From NCBI RefSeq assembly GCF_041080795.1, contig NZ_CP129674.1:2046001-2110000 (forward strand): a stretch of DNA of 64,000 nt, given 5' to 3'. The notes below the pieces were generated by a model. It was not told the DNA's origin. It saw only the letters and a list, made by a program, of their open reading frames with translations, and searched no databases. Source of the stretch: Bifidobacterium sp. WK041_4_12 (GTDB lineage Bacteria > Actinomycetota > Actinomycetes > Actinomycetales > Bifidobacteriaceae). How positions within the stretch are numbered: position 1 is the stretch's first letter; every line of letters starts with the position of its first letter. This document shows, piece after piece, positions 45,702-54,068 of this stretch. A program made the position numbers and the translations under genes.

Positions 45702-46364
45702 TCAGCGAATCATTCCAGCGGCAGGACTCACGTACGAGACACCGAGGAGAGCGCAGGTATCGCTGTCGAATGTAAGTGAGGTGATCGATGCCAAATCGGT
45801 ATTGCGACGTAGCATATTGTGCTCTGGGTGGCCCGTTTCCATCAGATGCCTGAAGGTCCATATCGGTGATTCATGGCTGACGACTATGATCTGCTGGTCG
45901 GGATGCTCCTGCACCTTCTCGAAGGTGAAGTCCTTGACTCGAGCCGCAATCTGCTGATATGTCTCTCCCCAACTGGGTCGTCGCATGTTGCGCAGCAGAA
46001 CGATGTTCCTACGTCGCCAGAGCGCACCTTTGCCGTAGCCGATGCGCGTGCCACGGAACTCATTGCCGGCCTCGATCAGACGCGGATCGAAGTTTATCTG
46101 AAAATCCTGCAACCCTAAAGCCTCTCGCACCGGATCGACGGTCGCCTCGATGATTTCAGCAGTTTCACGCGTTCGATCCAAAGGCGAGGAATACAGCGCC
46201 GTCGCCGCACGCATCCCTTCATCGTGTGCGATGAACGAAGCCGATGCCTTCACCATCTCTTTGCCCTGGTCAGAGAGATGGAATCCTGGCAGCCTTTCGT
46301 AGAGCACATGCCGAGGATTGTAAACCTCACCATGACGGACGAAATTCACGGTTGTGGTTGGCAT
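45702..46364 (-). CDS. Histidine phosphatase (phosphoglycerate mutase family)
   Basis: 220 residues with the phospho-acceptor motif VNFVRHGEVYNP (His11), SSPLDRTRETAEII and the second catalytic His in VVSHESPIW. Family members are small-molecule phosphatases or cofactor-dependent mutases. The missing conserved mutase residues and the short form favour a phosphatase. GGAGG precedes the ATG by 6 bp. Confidence 0.88.
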   Translation of the reverse strand: MPTTTVNFVRHGEVYNPRHVLYERLPGFHLSDQGKEMVKASASFIAHDEGMRAATALYSSPLDRTRETAEIIEATVDPVREALGLQDFQINFDPRLIEAGNEFRGTRIGYGKGALWRRRNIVLLRNMRRPSWGETYQQIAARVKDFTFEKVQEHPDQQIIVVSHESPIWTFRHLMETGHPEHNMLRRNTDLASITSLTFDSDTCALLGVSYVSPAAGMIR

Positions 46365-46577
46365 CGGGGACCTCCAAAGAATAGAACCTATCGTGCGGCT
46401 CGTTCACCGCGCATGCAGCATTGCCGAGACTTCAACACGCCCAATGCGAGTGACCAGCGAACATGGTCTAAGCGTACGCGGAACATAGTATCAGACAATG
46501 AATCAGGCCTTGAAACCTGATGATACGGGCGGAAAACAATTCATCAAACAACACTTCAGAAAGGGGCTTGTGGCACC

Positions 46578-47903
46578 ATGAGCAACAGCATGAGCGCTAC
46601 GATACGTGACATCAATCATCGTCTATTTGGTGGTTACGCCGAGCTACTTCGCAAACCTCATACGGCACGGTTTGCCATCGGTTCAGTCATAGCTTCCATG
46701 CCTTTCCCAATGGTTGGCATGACCATAACGATTTCGGTTCAGCACTACTACGGCAGCTATTTCCTCGCAGGCATGCTCACCGCGATTCAGGCAATAGCAC
46801 TTGCGGTTGCGGGCCCGCTGCTGGGAAAGCTTGTCGATAAATTCGGGCAACGCGAAATTGCGATTCCCACCGTCATCGTCTGGGTCGTTGCTGCAATGCT
46901 GCTGATAACCGCGATCACGTCTCGGGCTCCCATCTGGATGCTCTATGCAATCACGCCATTTCTGGCTGCGATTCCACCGTGGGGTGCGATGAGCCGTGGC
47001 CGTTGGACATACATACTGAAAGGTGATCGAGAACAAACCGATAGGGCACTGTCCCTTTCAGGCGTGTTCGATGAATGCATGTGGGTCATCGGCAACCCGC
47101 TGGCATCCATTTTGGCCGTTATTTCAGGCATTCTGGCATTCTCGTTCACCGGTCTGTGCGTGATCATTGGTGCAATCATGATTCTGTCAGAGATAAGTAC
47201 CGAACCACCTTCGCAGACGCAGCATGCGCGGCAAAATGGAATCACGCGCAAACAGTATCGCGATCAGGAAGCGACGAAGGCGGCATTGCTGCAGGGCGGC
47301 AAAAAGCAGAAATCCATCTGGGGTCCAGGCTTGATTGCCATATGCGTCACCTGGTTTGGCCTTGGGGCTTTCCAGAGTGCCGCAGCCATTTCCATCATCG
47401 CGTTTACTCGTGAACACAACGCCGAGCAGATGACCGGCTTCGTCTTCGCATGCTTCTCGGTGAGCTCGCTGCTGGGAGCGATCGTCTATGGCGCCAAGAA
47501 CTGGCTGATTCCCCTGTGGAAGCGTTTCTATGTGTGCCTGATTGTGGTTAATCTTGGCATTGGCTGCTTCCTGTTCGCACAGCACATATGGGTAATCATG
47601 ATTATCTATCTGCTCATCGGCGTATGTCAGGCTCCTACGTGGATCAACGGGAATCAGCTGATCCTGCACTTGGTCTCCCCCGCACGCTTCACTGAAGGCG
47701 TTGCCTGGATGGGTGCCATGAACGCGATCGGCGCTTCCGTCGGTTCTGCAATAGCCGGTCAGTTCATTGACATGAGCGGCTCGCATGGAGGCTTCATCGT
47801 CGTCACTGTTTTGGCTCTCACGTCACTGCTGCTTGCCTTCACTGGCTTCAAGCAGATCAAGGAAGGTACGGAGAAGCCCGTGCTGACGCAGATCGCCATC
47901 TGA
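46578..47903 (+). CDS. MFS transporter
   Basis: 441 residues with 12 predicted membrane helices and a long basic central loop (THEPPSQTQ-like region around 210-245, rich in Arg and Gln). The helix 2-3 loop motif is GKLVDKFGQRE, the major facilitator signature. No substrate clue; such proteins in this group are often drug or sugar exporters. It is divergent from the phosphatase gene, with the ribosome binding site AAAGGGG 10 bp before the ATG. Confidence 0.88.
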   Translation: MSNSMSATIRDINHRLFGGYAELLRKPHTARFAIGSVIASMPFPMVGMTITISVQHYYGSYFLAGMLTAIQAIALAVAGPLLGKLVDKFGQREIAIPTVIVWVVAAMLLITAITSRAPIWMLYAITPFLAAIPPWGAMSRGRWTYILKGDREQTDRALSLSGVFDECMWVIGNPLASILAVISGILAFSFTGLCVIIGAIMILSEISTEPPSQTQHARQNGITRKQYRDQEATKAALLQGGKKQKSIWGPGLIAICVTWFGLGAFQSAAAISIIAFTREHNAEQMTGFVFACFSVSSLLGAIVYGAKNWLIPLWKRFYVCLIVVNLGIGCFLFAQHIWVIMIIYLLIGVCQAPTWINGNQLILHLVSPARFTEGVAWMGAMNAIGASVGSAIAGQFIDMSGSHGGFIVVTVLALTSLLLAFTGFKQIKEGTEKPVLTQIAI

Positions 47904-48018
47904 GAGTTTTCACTGATTCTGTCCAATGTATTACCAGATTTCATTCCTAGAATCGGTCGTGGACTTAGGCATGGAAACTGTGTCGATATACGCATTGCTA
48001 TGAGAAAAATGAAATTCT

Positions 48019-48552
48019 ATGTTTGAATGGAAAACCGTGAAACACCTGATTGCTCAAATAACGAAATTTGGAATTGTTGGCGTGATTGCTGCCGTCATTG
48101 ACTTTGGCATATTGAATGCACTGGTCAAGTTCGCGCATATGAACAATGTCGCGGCAGGAACGATTTCCTTCCTCATAGCTCTCGCATTCAATTACATACT
48201 GAGCATGAAAGTGGTGTTCACCCACCGCGACGACATGGCAAAGTGGATGGAAGTGTTCATATTCGCAGTTTCAGCGGCCTTGGGACTCGTTATGAATGAC
48301 GTGATCATCTGGCTAGCCACCGTCGATATGCCTACCGATGCCGTGTATACGATGCACTCGAAGTATGTGCTCTATACCAATATTGGGAAAGTGGTGGCAA
48401 CGGTTGTGGTCGCCATATGGAACTTCATCATTCGAAAAGTATTTTTGGATGCGCCGAATTCTGAAGCATCGGCATCTCGGCAGGAACGCAGCCTTTCCCA
48501 CCGCATTGGCATGTGGTCGCTGAATCACAATCCCTTTGGCTCTCGCTCCTGA
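48019..48552 (+). CDS. GtrA-family membrane protein
   Basis: 177 residues, four membrane helices in the GtrA pattern (FGIVGVIAAVIDFGILNALV, then FLIALAFNYILSMKVVF). GtrA proteins help move polyprenyl-linked sugars across the membrane or regulate such transfer. The C-terminal 30 residues are polar and basic. It follows the MFS gene after 115 bp on the same strand. A link to the polysaccharide locus 3 kb further on is possible but not shown. Confidence 0.88.
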   Translation: MFEWKTVKHLIAQITKFGIVGVIAAVIDFGILNALVKFAHMNNVAAGTISFLIALAFNYILSMKVVFTHRDDMAKWMEVFIFAVSAALGLVMNDVIIWLATVDMPTDAVYTMHSKYVLYTNIGKVVATVVVAIWNFIIRKVFLDAPNSEASASRQERSLSHRIGMWSLNHNPFGSRS

Positions 48553-48668
48553 GTCAGGCTTGAACTTTTCGGACAAACGCTGCTACAGGTGCCGTCGTTT
48601 CGATGGTTGTGACTTGCCCCCAGTAAGTTAGTCCTTAGCAGATCAACCATTCAGGAATCGAGGACATT

Positions 48669-49016
48669 ATGCCAGTTATCCATACACATGTCAGCTCTTC
48701 ATTAACCCAGGAACAGCGAGAGCATCTGAAGGCCGCGTATGGTGCGGCAATCACTGCCGTACCAGGCAAGTCAGAAGGCTGGCTCATGTGCCCCTTCGAA
48801 GACAACATGCCCATCTACTTTGCTGGCGACGATTCAAAACCGGCCGCCTATGTCGAAGTGAACGTCTTTGGCGCATCCGTGCCAAAGACTTCATGGGAGA
48901 GTCTCACGAAGGCAATCATGAAGGCACTCAATAGCGAGGCCGGAATCCCCGAAGACCGCACCTACATTCGCTATACCGCCACCACCGATTGGGGTTGGAA
49001 CGGTTCCAATTTCTGA
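48669..49016 (+). CDS. MIF-like tautomerase
   Basis: 115-residue protein of the macrophage migration inhibitory factor / phenylpyruvate tautomerase family. Pro2, the catalytic base after Met removal, is present (MPVIHTHVSS). The body matches the family (GWLMCPFEDNMPIYFAGDD) and the end IRYTATTDWGWNGSNF corresponds to MIF's NxAxVGWNxSTF. It forms trimers in the family. ATG follows GAGGACATT. Activity is keto-enol tautomerisation by family; any host-directed role is speculation. Confidence 0.9.
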   Translation: MPVIHTHVSSSLTQEQREHLKAAYGAAITAVPGKSEGWLMCPFEDNMPIYFAGDDSKPAAYVEVNVFGASVPKTSWESLTKAIMKALNSEAGIPEDRTYIRYTATTDWGWNGSNF

Positions 49017-49068
49017 TGCCGATTGACCTGTATATAGGCATTGCCATCAACATTGCCATCGGCATCTC

Positions 49069-49171
49069 GAGTTTTGCGGCAATTGTGCACTATACAGTCG
49101 TTAAAGCGGCATGATTCCGTTCCAAAATAAGCAATATTTTGCAATGCTACTGGAGAATTGCCGCAAAACTC
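49069..49171. repeat. Palindromic element family B, copy 3
   Basis: 103 bp. Left arm GAGTTTTGCGGCAATT (49069-49084), right arm AATTGCCGCAAAACTC (49156-49171), perfect over 16 bp. Centre GCGGCATGATTCCG resembles copy 2. It lies between convergent genes, just before the rplI terminator. Confidence 0.9.
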
Positions 49172-49185
49172 GCATGGTGAATAAC

Positions 49186-49229
49186 AGAAGCGCCCATCCC
49201 GATGCATAATCCCCGGGATGGGCGCTTCT
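49186..49229. terminator. Terminator after rplI
   Basis: 16-bp perfect stem AGAAGCGCCCATCCCG with its complement, 12-nt loop. It lies 24 bp past the rplI stop on the minus strand. No long U-run follows, but the stem strength and position support termination. Confidence 0.75.
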
Positions 49230-49253
49230 CTATGCTGCAATCAAGCAGATATT

Positions 49254-49703
49254 TCAGTCAGCGACAACCTTGACGGTGAAGTTGGCGGAAATCTCTGGAT
49301 GAAGCGCAACCTTGGCTGCGAATTCACCTGTGGTCTTGATCGGATCAATCTGAATGGCCTTGGCGCTGACGGCTGCCTTGCTTGCGAGAGCCTCAACAAT
49401 GCGGTCATTGCTGATGCCGCCGAAAAGCTTGCCAGATTCGGAAACCTTGGCGCTGATTTCAACGGTGGTTCCTTCAATGGCATTCTTTGCTGCAACGGCG
49501 TCTTCACGAGTGGCAAGAGCCTTCGCGCGACGAGCACGCTGCATGGATTCGATCTGTGCGGCTGCACCCTTGCTCCACAGGAAAGCCTGTCCCTGAGGAA
49601 TCAGATAGTTGCGAGCAAAGCCAGACTTTACTGCTACGACATCACCTGAGTGACCAAGATTGGTAACGGTTGTGGTGAGAATAACTTTGGTTTCTTTACC
49701 CAT
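49254..49703 (-). CDS. rplI: 50S ribosomal protein L9
   Basis: 149-residue L9: N-terminal domain with KVILTTTVTNLGHSGDVVAV and GFARNYLIPQGQA, the long linker helix, and the C-terminal domain ending FTVKVVAD. The lysine-rich N-terminus binds 23S rRNA domain V. Fourth gene of rpsF-ssb-rpsR-rplI; 14-bp gap to rpsR. ATG follows GAGGGGAG. Confidence 0.97.
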   Translation of the reverse strand: MGKETKVILTTTVTNLGHSGDVVAVKSGFARNYLIPQGQAFLWSKGAAAQIESMQRARRAKALATREDAVAAKNAIEGTTVEISAKVSESGKLFGGISNDRIVEALASKAAVSAKAIQIDPIKTTGEFAAKVALHPEISANFTVKVVAD

Positions 49704-49717
49704 GATTGACTCTCCCC

Positions 49718-49966
49718 TCAGCGACCGGTCGTTGCATATGGCAACAGAGCCATTTCGCGGGCATTCTTGATTGCCTTGGAAAGCTCGCGCTGCTCCTGAA
49801 CGGACACGCCCGTGATGCGACGTGAACGAATCTTGCCACGATCAGAGATGAACTTGCGAAGCAAGGCAACATCCTTGTAATCGATGGTGGTGATTTTTGC
49901 TGCCTTCAGTGGATTTGGCTTCTTCTTGAAGGGCTTGACCGGTGGTTGCGGCCTTTTGCGTGACAT
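49718..49966 (-). CDS. rpsR: 30S ribosomal protein S18
   Basis: 82-residue S18 with DYKDVALLRKFISDRGKIRSRRITG, the conserved core. It binds S6 on the 30S platform. No zinc Cys are present, so this is the zinc-free form. GAGGAG lies 7 bp before the ATG. Confidence 0.97.
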   Translation of the reverse strand: MSRKRPQPPVKPFKKKPNPLKAAKITTIDYKDVALLRKFISDRGKIRSRRITGVSVQEQRELSKAIKNAREMALLPYATTGR

Positions 49967-50000
49967 ATTCTTACTCCTCTGAATCGAAATCTCATTATTC

Positions 50001-50041
50001 CGTACGTCTATATTCGTACGTCTATATTCGTAAGTCTTTTC
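50001..50041. repeat. Short tandem repeat before rpsR
   Basis: CGTACGTCTATATT repeated twice exactly and a third partial copy, between ssb and rpsR (50001-50041). It could alter spacing or local structure of the mRNA between these genes. Confidence 0.8.
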
Positions 50042-50073
50042 GTAAACGCTTGTCTTGAATTCGCGTGCTTCTT

Positions 50074-50694
50074 CTAGAACTCAGGCTCGTCTCCGGAACC
50101 TCCACCGAAATCATCCGATGAACCGAAGGAGCCGTAGGAATTCCCAGATCCCTCACCAGCGCTCCAAGGATCGACACCCTGTTGCGTTGGAGCTGCACTT
50201 GCACCGCCCTGGTAACCGGCTCCCCCGTGATAGCCGCCATTATTGCTGGCATTGCCACCGTTGTTGGAGTTGTTGTTACCGGCAAAACCGCCACGCCCGC
50301 CATCATTCGCGGTGCCTGCGTTCTTGCTGACCTGAGCAGTGTTACGTGTAAGACCTGGACCGATTTCATCGACTCTGAGCTCGACAACCGTGCGATTGTT
50401 GCCCTCACGGTCTTGATACGAACGTTGGATCAGTCTGCCTTGGGCAATGACGCGCATGCCCTTTGCCAGACTTGCCTGAATGTTCGATGCCATCGGATTG
50501 TAATTGGAATCCCATGCTGAGCAGCGCATGAAGAGGGCATCGCCATCTTCCCACTGCTGAGTATTGCGGTTGTATTGGCGCGGTGTGGATGCGATGGTGA
50601 AGTTAGCCACCGTACCGCCGTTCGCAGTCGTGCGTATTTCCGGATCCGCAGTGAGGTTACCCACTACGGTGATAACGGTATCTCCTGCTGCCAT
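50074..50694 (-). CDS. ssb: Single-stranded DNA-binding protein
   Basis: 206 residues. N-terminal OB fold (GNLTADPEIRTTANGGTVAN, WEDGDALFMRCSAWD) binding ssDNA as a tetramer; a long Gly/Asn-rich linker (120-190) and the acidic tip GDEPEF that recruits repair proteins. It lies between rpsF and rpsR, the usual order. ATG follows GGAAAGG at 8 bp. Confidence 0.96.
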   Translation of the reverse strand: MAAGDTVITVVGNLTADPEIRTTANGGTVANFTIASTPRQYNRNTQQWEDGDALFMRCSAWDSNYNPMASNIQASLAKGMRVIAQGRLIQRSYQDREGNNRTVVELRVDEIGPGLTRNTAQVSKNAGTANDGGRGGFAGNNNSNNGGNASNNGGYHGGAGYQGGASAAPTQQGVDPWSAGEGSGNSYGSFGSSDDFGGGSGDEPEF

Positions 50695-50818
50695 AAGAAA
50701 GCCTTTCCAATTTCACGAAGAGCGTTCTCGAATCATGCAAAGCTTGCGAAACGAGAAACTTCGTAACGAATAGAAGCATGAACTTCAACATGCATTGAAG
50801 CTCAAGAGACGTGGCGGT

Positions 50819-51115
50819 TTACTCGGCGTCCTTGCGAAGAATCTTCGTACGGATGACTGACTCGTTCAAGTTCAACACACGGTCGAGCTCTTTGCTGGTC
50901 GCTGGATCGGCAGTGTAATTGACGACGGCGTAATTGCCTTCGTTCTTACCTTCGATTTCGTAAGCAAGCTTGCGACGACCCCAGAAATCGGTTTTATCGA
51001 CTGAGCCGCCTTCCTTGGTGACAAGCTCAAGATACTGGTCAGTTAACTTCTTCAGACCACGCTCGTCAAGCTCAGGATCGGCAATGAACATCAATTCATA
51101 TTTGTGCGCAGACAT
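50819..51115 (-). CDS. rpsF: 30S ribosomal protein S6
   Basis: 98-residue S6 (HKYELMFIADPELDERGLKK, FWGRRKLAYEIEGKNEGNYA) that forms the S6:S18 complex. ATG 51115 is preceded by AAGGAGG at 6 bp, and GTG-ATG overlap gives a second in-frame choice. First gene of the operon; its leader is described separately. The S6:S18 product pair probably feeds back on this operon. Confidence 0.97.
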   Translation of the reverse strand: MSAHKYELMFIADPELDERGLKKLTDQYLELVTKEGGSVDKTDFWGRRKLAYEIEGKNEGNYAVVNYTADPATSKELDRVLNLNESVIRTKILRKDAE

Positions 51116-51120
51116 CACCC

Positions 51121-51165
51121 ACCTCCTTCGGACTTATCGGCCGTGGACTTTCCACGGCAGGAGGG
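51121..51165 (-). promoter_or_regulatory. S6:S18-type leader of the rpsF operon, with sequestered ribosome binding site
   Basis: In the RNA, CCTCC (51164-51160) can pair with the ribosome binding site GGAGG (51126-51122), enclosing hairpin CCGTGGA-AAG-TCCACGG (51157-51141) and two CCG triplets. The layout matches the S6:S18-binding leader known from rpsF operons of many bacteria: binding would hold the closed form and repress. A second hairpin GTTCAC-CAAA-GTGAAC lies upstream. The promoter -10, TATAAT, is at 51212-51207. Confidence 0.7.
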
Positions 51166-51206
51166 TGCATAGTGCGTTCACTTTGGTGAACCCATACAAA
51201 AACAAC

Positions 51207-51212
51207 ATTATA
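51207..51212 (-). promoter_or_regulatory. Promoter -10 of the rpsF operon
   Basis: TATAAT in extended context TGTGTATAAT on the minus strand, with TTCACA about 15 bp upstream as a possible -35. It is well placed for a leader of about 85 nt before rpsF. Confidence 0.6.
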
Positions 51213-51444
51213 CACACAACTTCGGCGTGTGAACCAGTATGGTCGTGAAAACGGAGTATAAACACTTATGGGGGGGTGCTCAATGCCAGCCGGTCGAAGC
51301 TTATTGACGCGCTTAATCCATTCGCATCGAGGCTTGTCGGGGCGGGACTTTGCACGCGAGCAGTAGTTGTGCAACCGTCGTGATCGTTGCACATGTCATC
51401 AGCATCATCACGGTCGAACTTGAGAATTACATTTGAGGGATTAC
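51213..51444. other. Spacer between rpsF promoter and the membrane protein gene
   Basis: 232 bp. Contains an 8-nt run of G (51271 area, GGGGGGGT in plus reading) and the ribosome binding site GAGGG before the ATG at 51445. No gene or repeat is seen. Confidence 0.35.
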
Positions 51445-52866
51445 ATGCATATTGCTGCTTTACAACACCAACGAACTCGTATGAGACTGTCCAAACGCGC
51501 ACCCTCACACGCTCGAGTCACCGAAACCGCCGCACATATGAGTCCGCAATCCTTGCTGTGTGTATTCAGACGCATCACGCACGCGTCCTGGTTCACACCA
51601 CTGCTTGTATTCATCATCATCTCCCTATTGCAAGGAACGGCATATTTGCAAAGCTATGGTCCGTTCACCCTGTCCGATCCCAAGATGCATATCCCGGCAA
51701 CATATGCACTGGCAACCGGACAATCCTTCAACGAGACGGAGAATGTCACCACCGGGTATTGGCATGGGCGTCAGCAGCTTGTTCACGGAGACGAGCGTGT
51801 TCTCAACTTCGACAACTACAAAAGTGTCATCGCAGAAAACATCGGATTCACTTCTCTTGCGCCTGATGATGCCCGCGGCAAGCAGATTCACGCGTTAAAC
51901 GCGGTCAGACCGCACGATGTCACGGTGAGTACACGAAGCAATCAATATCTTTTCTTTATGTACATCCCTCAGGCAGTCGGCTTGAAAGTCGGGATGATGA
52001 TGCGTCTGCACATGTCAACAGCATTCCTCGTGGCTCGGATAACGAACCTTCTTGCCTTCGTGTTCCTCATCGGACTTGCGATCATCGTAACCCCGTTCGG
52101 CAGAGGGGCGCTTGCAACGATTGGCATGTTTCCCATCATTGTATTCATCTCCACAACACTGATGACGGATGGAACTGTCGTTGGGTTCAGCGCCCTGTTC
52201 GTGGCATTGACGCTGCGAGCGTTCGTCAGGACGAAACCGCTGCACAACTATCAGGTGGCCTGTCTCATTGCCATTGCCGTGGTGCTTGGGCTGTTAAAAT
52301 ACGCGTATGCCCCGATGATTCTGCTGCCGCTGTTGGTATACGGCATGAGCGTAAGTCAAAAGCTCACCTATATTGGCGTGAGCGCTGTCGTGATCAGCGC
52401 GGTGGCCGCTTGGTGGCAGCGTTGCTATGCATACACTCCCAACCCTGACATGTACGAGAAATTCAAACCGCAGATCATTCATCAACCGTTGCGCACACTG
52501 GTGCTGCTGCTGATAAACGACGTTGTGACGACATTCAATTCAATCAAGGGCGATACCACCACAATGCTATCCCTGCTGATCCTGGTATTCGTAATGATAT
52601 TCACACTCAGAATATCGAATGGTCTCACTCGTACACCCTTCCTGCGCGTATACCTTCTCTGTGGCGTAATTGTCTTTGCCGCACTGACGCTTGTTTATCT
52701 ATCGCTGTTCCTTACATGGAACTTTCAGAACGCGCCTATAGGGACGTGGAACCTGAACGGTGTGCTACCTCGATACTTCTATCCACTTATGCCACTGATA
52801 CTCTGTCTCTACCTTGAAACTACACGCATTCCCCAGAGAGGAATGCCCATAACAATTGCCGACTAG
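51445..52866 (+). CDS. DUF2142 membrane protein
   Basis: 473 residues from ATG 51445 (GAGGG at 5 bp). About ten membrane helices; extracytoplasmic loop 1 with GPFTLSDPKMHIPATYALA, later TWNLNGVLPRYFYPLMPLIL. DUF2142 proteins resemble polytopic glycosyltransferases of the C type and are typical of surface glycan loci, possibly acting on lipid-linked sugars. It opens the polysaccharide region on the plus strand, convergent with rfbB. Confidence 0.85.
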   Translation: MHIAALQHQRTRMRLSKRAPSHARVTETAAHMSPQSLLCVFRRITHASWFTPLLVFIIISLLQGTAYLQSYGPFTLSDPKMHIPATYALATGQSFNETENVTTGYWHGRQQLVHGDERVLNFDNYKSVIAENIGFTSLAPDDARGKQIHALNAVRPHDVTVSTRSNQYLFFMYIPQAVGLKVGMMMRLHMSTAFLVARITNLLAFVFLIGLAIIVTPFGRGALATIGMFPIIVFISTTLMTDGTVVGFSALFVALTLRAFVRTKPLHNYQVACLIAIAVVLGLLKYAYAPMILLPLLVYGMSVSQKLTYIGVSAVVISAVAAWWQRCYAYTPNPDMYEKFKPQIIHQPLRTLVLLLINDVVTTFNSIKGDTTTMLSLLILVFVMIFTLRISNGLTRTPFLRVYLLCGVIVFAALTLVYLSLFLTWNFQNAPIGTWNLNGVLPRYFYPLMPLILCLYLETTRIPQRGMPITIAD

Positions 52867-52997
52867 ATCGTTCTGATTCGAGCAGACGGACCACATCAGG
52901 GCAAATGGAAGAAGATACAATTCTCAGCTTTCTCCCCGCACCTTCATATTCGCGAATTCTCATGCATCGGGTATCAGTGAAGACAACGACCGGTGAG

Positions 52998-54017
52998 TTA
53001 ATGATGCTCCTTGGCATATTTCTGCTCTGTGGCCTGCTTGCTTGACTGCCACCATTCTTCGTGTTGCGCATACCAATCAATCGTGTCTTGCAAACCTGCC
53101 TCAAAATTCGAAAACTCAGGTTTCCAACCGAATTCCTTGCGAATTTCATCGCTGTTCAAGGCATAACGACGGTCAACACCAGGACGGTTGCTGACGGCAT
53201 CATAGTCATCTTCAGCTCTGCCCATAAGTCTCAGTATGCTGTGCAACACATCCCTGTTGGATTTCTCACAATCAGCGCTGACCAGATAAGTCTTGCCGAT
53301 GGTGCCATGAAGCACGATTTGCCATATTGCCGAACAATTGTCTTCCACGGCGATCCAATCGCGTATCTCTTTACCTTCGCCGTACAATTTTGCTCGCCGT
53401 CCAGAAAGCAAGTTGGTAATTTGACGTGGAATAAACTTCTCCACATGCTGATACGGACCATAATTGTTTGAACTGTTCGAAATCGTTGCAGCCACCCCGT
53501 AGGTGCGAATCCAAGCCTGCACCAGCATATCGGCAGAAGCCTTGGATGCGGAATACGGACTGGAAGGGTGGTACGGGCTGAATTGCGTGAACTTCGACCT
53601 GTCGTGATAGTCGGTATCTCCATACACTTCGTCCGTTGAGACTTGATGGAACCGGATATGATGCCGTGCAACCGCCTGGAGCAGGGTGAAGGTTCCCACA
53701 ATATTCGAAGTAATGAAAATGTCGGGTTGCGCTATCGAATTGTCATTATGAGATTCGGCAGCAAAGTTGATCACGGTATCATGATTGGGGATCAGGGTGT
53801 CAAGCAGATCAGCATCGCAGATGTTTCCGTGCACAAAGGTGTACCTGCCTTCTGGAAGACCATTCAGGTTATTGATATTACCTGCATAAGTCAATGCGTC
53901 AAGGACCGTGATGTGAACGTCAGGATTGTTATTTAACACATATCGAACAAAATTTGAGCCTATGAAACCAGCTCCGCCTGTCACAAGAATATTATGAGGA
54001 TCGCGAAATCGAGTCAT
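52998..54017 (-). CDS. rfbB: dTDP-glucose 4,6-dehydratase
   Basis: 339-residue short-chain dehydrogenase-type enzyme giving dTDP-4-keto-6-deoxyglucose, the rhamnose precursor. NAD site VTGGAGFIGSNFVRY, catalytic STDEVYGD, YSASKASAD with the Tyr-Lys pair, SNNYGPYQHVEKFIP, and DYDAVSNRPGVDRRYAL. No other rml gene is nearby. Divergent from the orphan gene at 54069, with 51 bp between. Confidence 0.95.
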   Translation of the reverse strand: MTRFRDPHNILVTGGAGFIGSNFVRYVLNNNPDVHITVLDALTYAGNINNLNGLPEGRYTFVHGNICDADLLDTLIPNHDTVINFAAESHNDNSIAQPDIFITSNIVGTFTLLQAVARHHIRFHQVSTDEVYGDTDYHDRSKFTQFSPYHPSSPYSASKASADMLVQAWIRTYGVAATISNSSNNYGPYQHVEKFIPRQITNLLSGRRAKLYGEGKEIRDWIAVEDNCSAIWQIVLHGTIGKTYLVSADCEKSNRDVLHSILRLMGRAEDDYDAVSNRPGVDRRYALNSDEIRKEFGWKPEFSNFEAGLQDTIDWYAQHEEWWQSSKQATEQKYAKEHH

Positions 54018-54068
54018 ATCAGCAAGAATACCCGTTCCACAGTCTGGTTGCGATAATACAATTCGAGT

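Noticed and set aside
13329..49171. CRISPR array from the repeated palindromes
   Set aside because: Copies are kilobases apart, not regularly spaced, and no cas gene is present.
52820..52997. Small frames in the gap between the DUF2142 gene and rfbB
   Set aside because: The gap is 131 bp between convergent genes and no frame has start signals.
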